NCBI RefSeq assembly: GCF_003318295.1 | Contig: NZ_QOCW01000019.1 | Span: 30,823-94,822 of the forward strand | Length of the DNA: 64,000 bases | Source: Bacillus taeanensis | GTDB taxonomy: Bacteria; Bacillota; Bacilli; Bacillales; UBA6769 | Direction: 5' to 3' | Shown here: in pieces, positions 62,692 to 64,000 of the stretch | Numbering within the stretch: position 1 is the stretch's first letter | Layout: the number at the start of each line of letters is the position of its first letter | The notes under the pieces: generated by a model | What the model was told of the DNA's origin: nothing | Seen by the model: the letters and a program-made list of their open reading frames with translations, nothing else | Database searches by the model: none | Translations under genes and position numbers: made by a program

Positions 62692-63714
62692 ATGATGAAT
62701 ACCATTAAATTTGATCAATCAAAACCAATCGATGTCATTCCAGTTGGACGTGTCGCCATTGACTTTAATCCAAACGATATCCATAAACCGTTAGAAGAAA
62801 GTCGGACATTTACAAAGTATGTAGGCGGTTCTCCAGCGAACATTGCGGTTGGATTATCACGACTTGGTAAGAAAGTTGGCTTTATCGGGAAAGTATCCGA
62901 TGACCAGTTTGGTCGATTTGTTACAAATTATTTTGAAGAAGAAGATATTGATACATCCAATATTGCAGTAGCGAAAAACGGAGAATCATTAGGTCTTACT
63001 TTCACAGAAATTCTAAGTCCGACCGAAAGCAGCATTTTAATGTACCGAAACGGTGTCGCTGATTTAAGTTTAGATCCGGAAGAAATTAATGAGGACTATA
63101 TTAAAAGTGCAAAAGCGATTGTTTTATCAGGAACAGCGCTTGCGGCAAGTCCTTCTCGAGAAGCGGTTTTACAAGCGGCAGAATACGCGAAAAAGCACGG
63201 CACCGTTGTTATTTTCGATGTTGATTACCGCAGCTACACATGGAAATCAAAAGAAGATATTGCGCTTTATTATTCGATTGCCGCAAGAATGAGCGATATT
63301 ATCATTGGTTCCCGCGAAGAGTTTGACTTAATGGAAGCGCTTATTACGAAAGAACAAAGCACCGACCGTGAAACAGCCGATCGCTGGCTCGATTTCGGTA
63401 ATGAAATTGTTGTCATTAAACACGGCAAAGAAGGCTCTGTCGCTTACACAAAAGATGGCGGTTCTTATCAAATCAAACCATTCCCAGTGCAGCTGTTAAA
63501 ATCATTTGGCGGTGGGGATGCCTATGCATCAGCATTTATTTACGGATTGCTCCAAGGCTGGGAAGTAATCGATGCCTTAGAATTTGGAAGCGCTTCTGCG
63601 GCGATCGTTGTTGGCAGTCACAGCTGTTCAGAAGATATGCCGACAGCAGAAGCGGTAAAAGCATTTATCGAAAAAGCAAAAGAAGAACATGGTGAAATGG
63701 TAGCAAGAGCTTAA
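62692..63714 (+). CDS. iolC: 5-dehydro-2-deoxygluconokinase
   Basis: The 340-residue PfkB-family kinase has the substrate motif YVGGSPANIAVGLSRLGKKVGFIGKVSDDQFG (residues 44-75) and the anion-hole/catalytic motif SFGGGDAYASAFIYG with its Asp. The sequence follows IolC closely (TFTEILSPTESSILMYRNGVADL). It phosphorylates 5-dehydro-2-deoxy-D-gluconate with ATP in myo-inositol catabolism. The start follows AAAAGGAG. It is followed by iolD, so the classic inositol operon continues beyond the window. The promoter is module pair 4. Confidence 0.93.
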   Translation: MMNTIKFDQSKPIDVIPVGRVAIDFNPNDIHKPLEESRTFTKYVGGSPANIAVGLSRLGKKVGFIGKVSDDQFGRFVTNYFEEEDIDTSNIAVAKNGESLGLTFTEILSPTESSILMYRNGVADLSLDPEEINEDYIKSAKAIVLSGTALAASPSREAVLQAAEYAKKHGTVVIFDVDYRSYTWKSKEDIALYYSIAARMSDIIIGSREEFDLMEALITKEQSTDRETADRWLDFGNEIVVIKHGKEGSVAYTKDGGSYQIKPFPVQLLKSFGGGDAYASAFIYGLLQGWEVIDALEFGSASAAIVVGSHSCSEDMPTAEAVKAFIEKAKEEHGEMVARA

Positions 63715-63750
63715 AAGTACTTAGTTAGGAAGAGAGAGGTAGGGGACGTT

Positions 63751-64000
63751 ATGGAAACAATTCGGCTTACAACAGCACAAGCACTTATTAAGTTTATTAA
63801 CCAGCAGTACGTTTCGATTGATGGCAAGGAAATCCCGTTTGTGGAAGGGATCTTCAATATTTTTGGGCATGGAAATGTATTAGGAATTGGCGAAGCGCTT
63901 GAACAAGATGCAGGCCATTTAAAAGTCATTCAAGGCAAAAATGAGCAGGGAATGGCTCATGCGGCGATTGCCTATAGTAAACAAATGCTCCGTCAAAAAA
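63751..64000 (+). CDS. iolD: 3D-(3,5/4)-trihydroxycyclohexane-1,2-dione hydrolase, 5' part
   Basis: The first 83 codons are visible and run off the end of the window. [20 protein letters not shown] and [22 protein letters not shown] are the start and the glycine-rich segment of the ThDP-binding N-terminal domain of IolD. The enzyme opens the ring of the trihydroxycyclohexanedione in inositol breakdown. AGGTAGGGG precedes the ATG, 36 bp after the iolC stop. Confidence 0.93.
   Translation, partial: METIRLTTAQALIKFINQQYVSIDGKEIPFVEGIFNIFGHGNVLGIGEALEQDAGHLKVIQGKNEQGMAHAAIAYSKQMLRQK

Overview
The window is low-GC DNA from a spore-forming Bacillaceae-type Firmicute (Bacillus, Priestia or Neobacillus-like). 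The reasons are the strong AGGAGG ribosome sites, the GerA-type germination genes, the YhxA-type aminotransferase, the IolT, IolC and IolD proteins, and the many cre or LacI boxes. It is almost entirely an accessory catabolic region: about 47 protein genes, four recognisable gene relics, one TnpB-type insertion sequence plus a deleted copy of it, one MITE-like inverted repeat, and no rRNA or tRNA.

Layout. 1-3.4 kb holds the end of a sorbitol-6-phosphate dehydrogenase gene, a fructose-6-phosphate aldolase, and HPr and Enzyme I of the PTS. 3.4-5.1 kb is a TnpB-only IS. It has cut off the 5' end of a MOSC-domain gene (5.07-5.78 kb), which also carries a frameshift. 6.1-23.5 kb is a nitrogen-compound catabolic island. 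It contains a 60-residue YolD-like protein, LysR and PucR regulators, a beta-alanine-type route (MmsA, omega-aminotransferase, alanine dehydrogenase), an AGCS amino-acid:Na+ symporter, and a second route made of an aldehyde dehydrogenase, a multi-subunit FAD/[2Fe-2S] amine dehydrogenase of the OoxAB/HcnABC type, a DapA-family lyase and an Asp/Glu-racemase-family protein. Five promoters in this island share the 18-bp box TTACACANTGTCTAATGA, whose first base lies exactly 37 bp before the first base of the -10 hexamer. PucR is the best candidate to read it.

23.6-32.5 kb is a second small catabolic island with a BCCT transporter, a flavin amine oxidase, a second DapA-family enzyme, an aldehyde dehydrogenase, an EamA permease and an RpiR regulator. 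32.9-34.4 kb holds a frameshifted gerAB relic. 34.6-39.9 kb is a polyol or sugar operon (GPH permease, FGGY kinase, SDR) with a divergent ROK repressor. 39.9-42.6 kb has an intact gerAB and a divergent gerAC, with no gerAA.

43-64 kb is an inositol-type catabolic region. It has two AraC regulators, a LacI regulator, five Gfo/Idh dehydrogenases (two of them a recent duplicate pair of IolG type), three sugar-phosphate isomerase/epimerase (IolE/IolI-like) proteins, an IolT-type MFS importer, a ribose/inositol-type ABC importer, IolC and the start of IolD. Its most striking feature is a 65-bp promoter module: two 21-bp direct repeats, the second ending in the -35, then 17 bp and TATAAT. It is present in eight copies arranged as four pairs. 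Three pairs have an identical 195-bp offset and one has 200 bp. Each pair lies in front of an operon, and LacI-type boxes (AANCGATTACA) lie about 46-56 bp downstream of most -10 hexamers. This looks like a dispersed regulon cassette that combines AraC-type activation with LacI or CcpA repression.

All functional statements come from reading motifs and recalling families. No database search was run.
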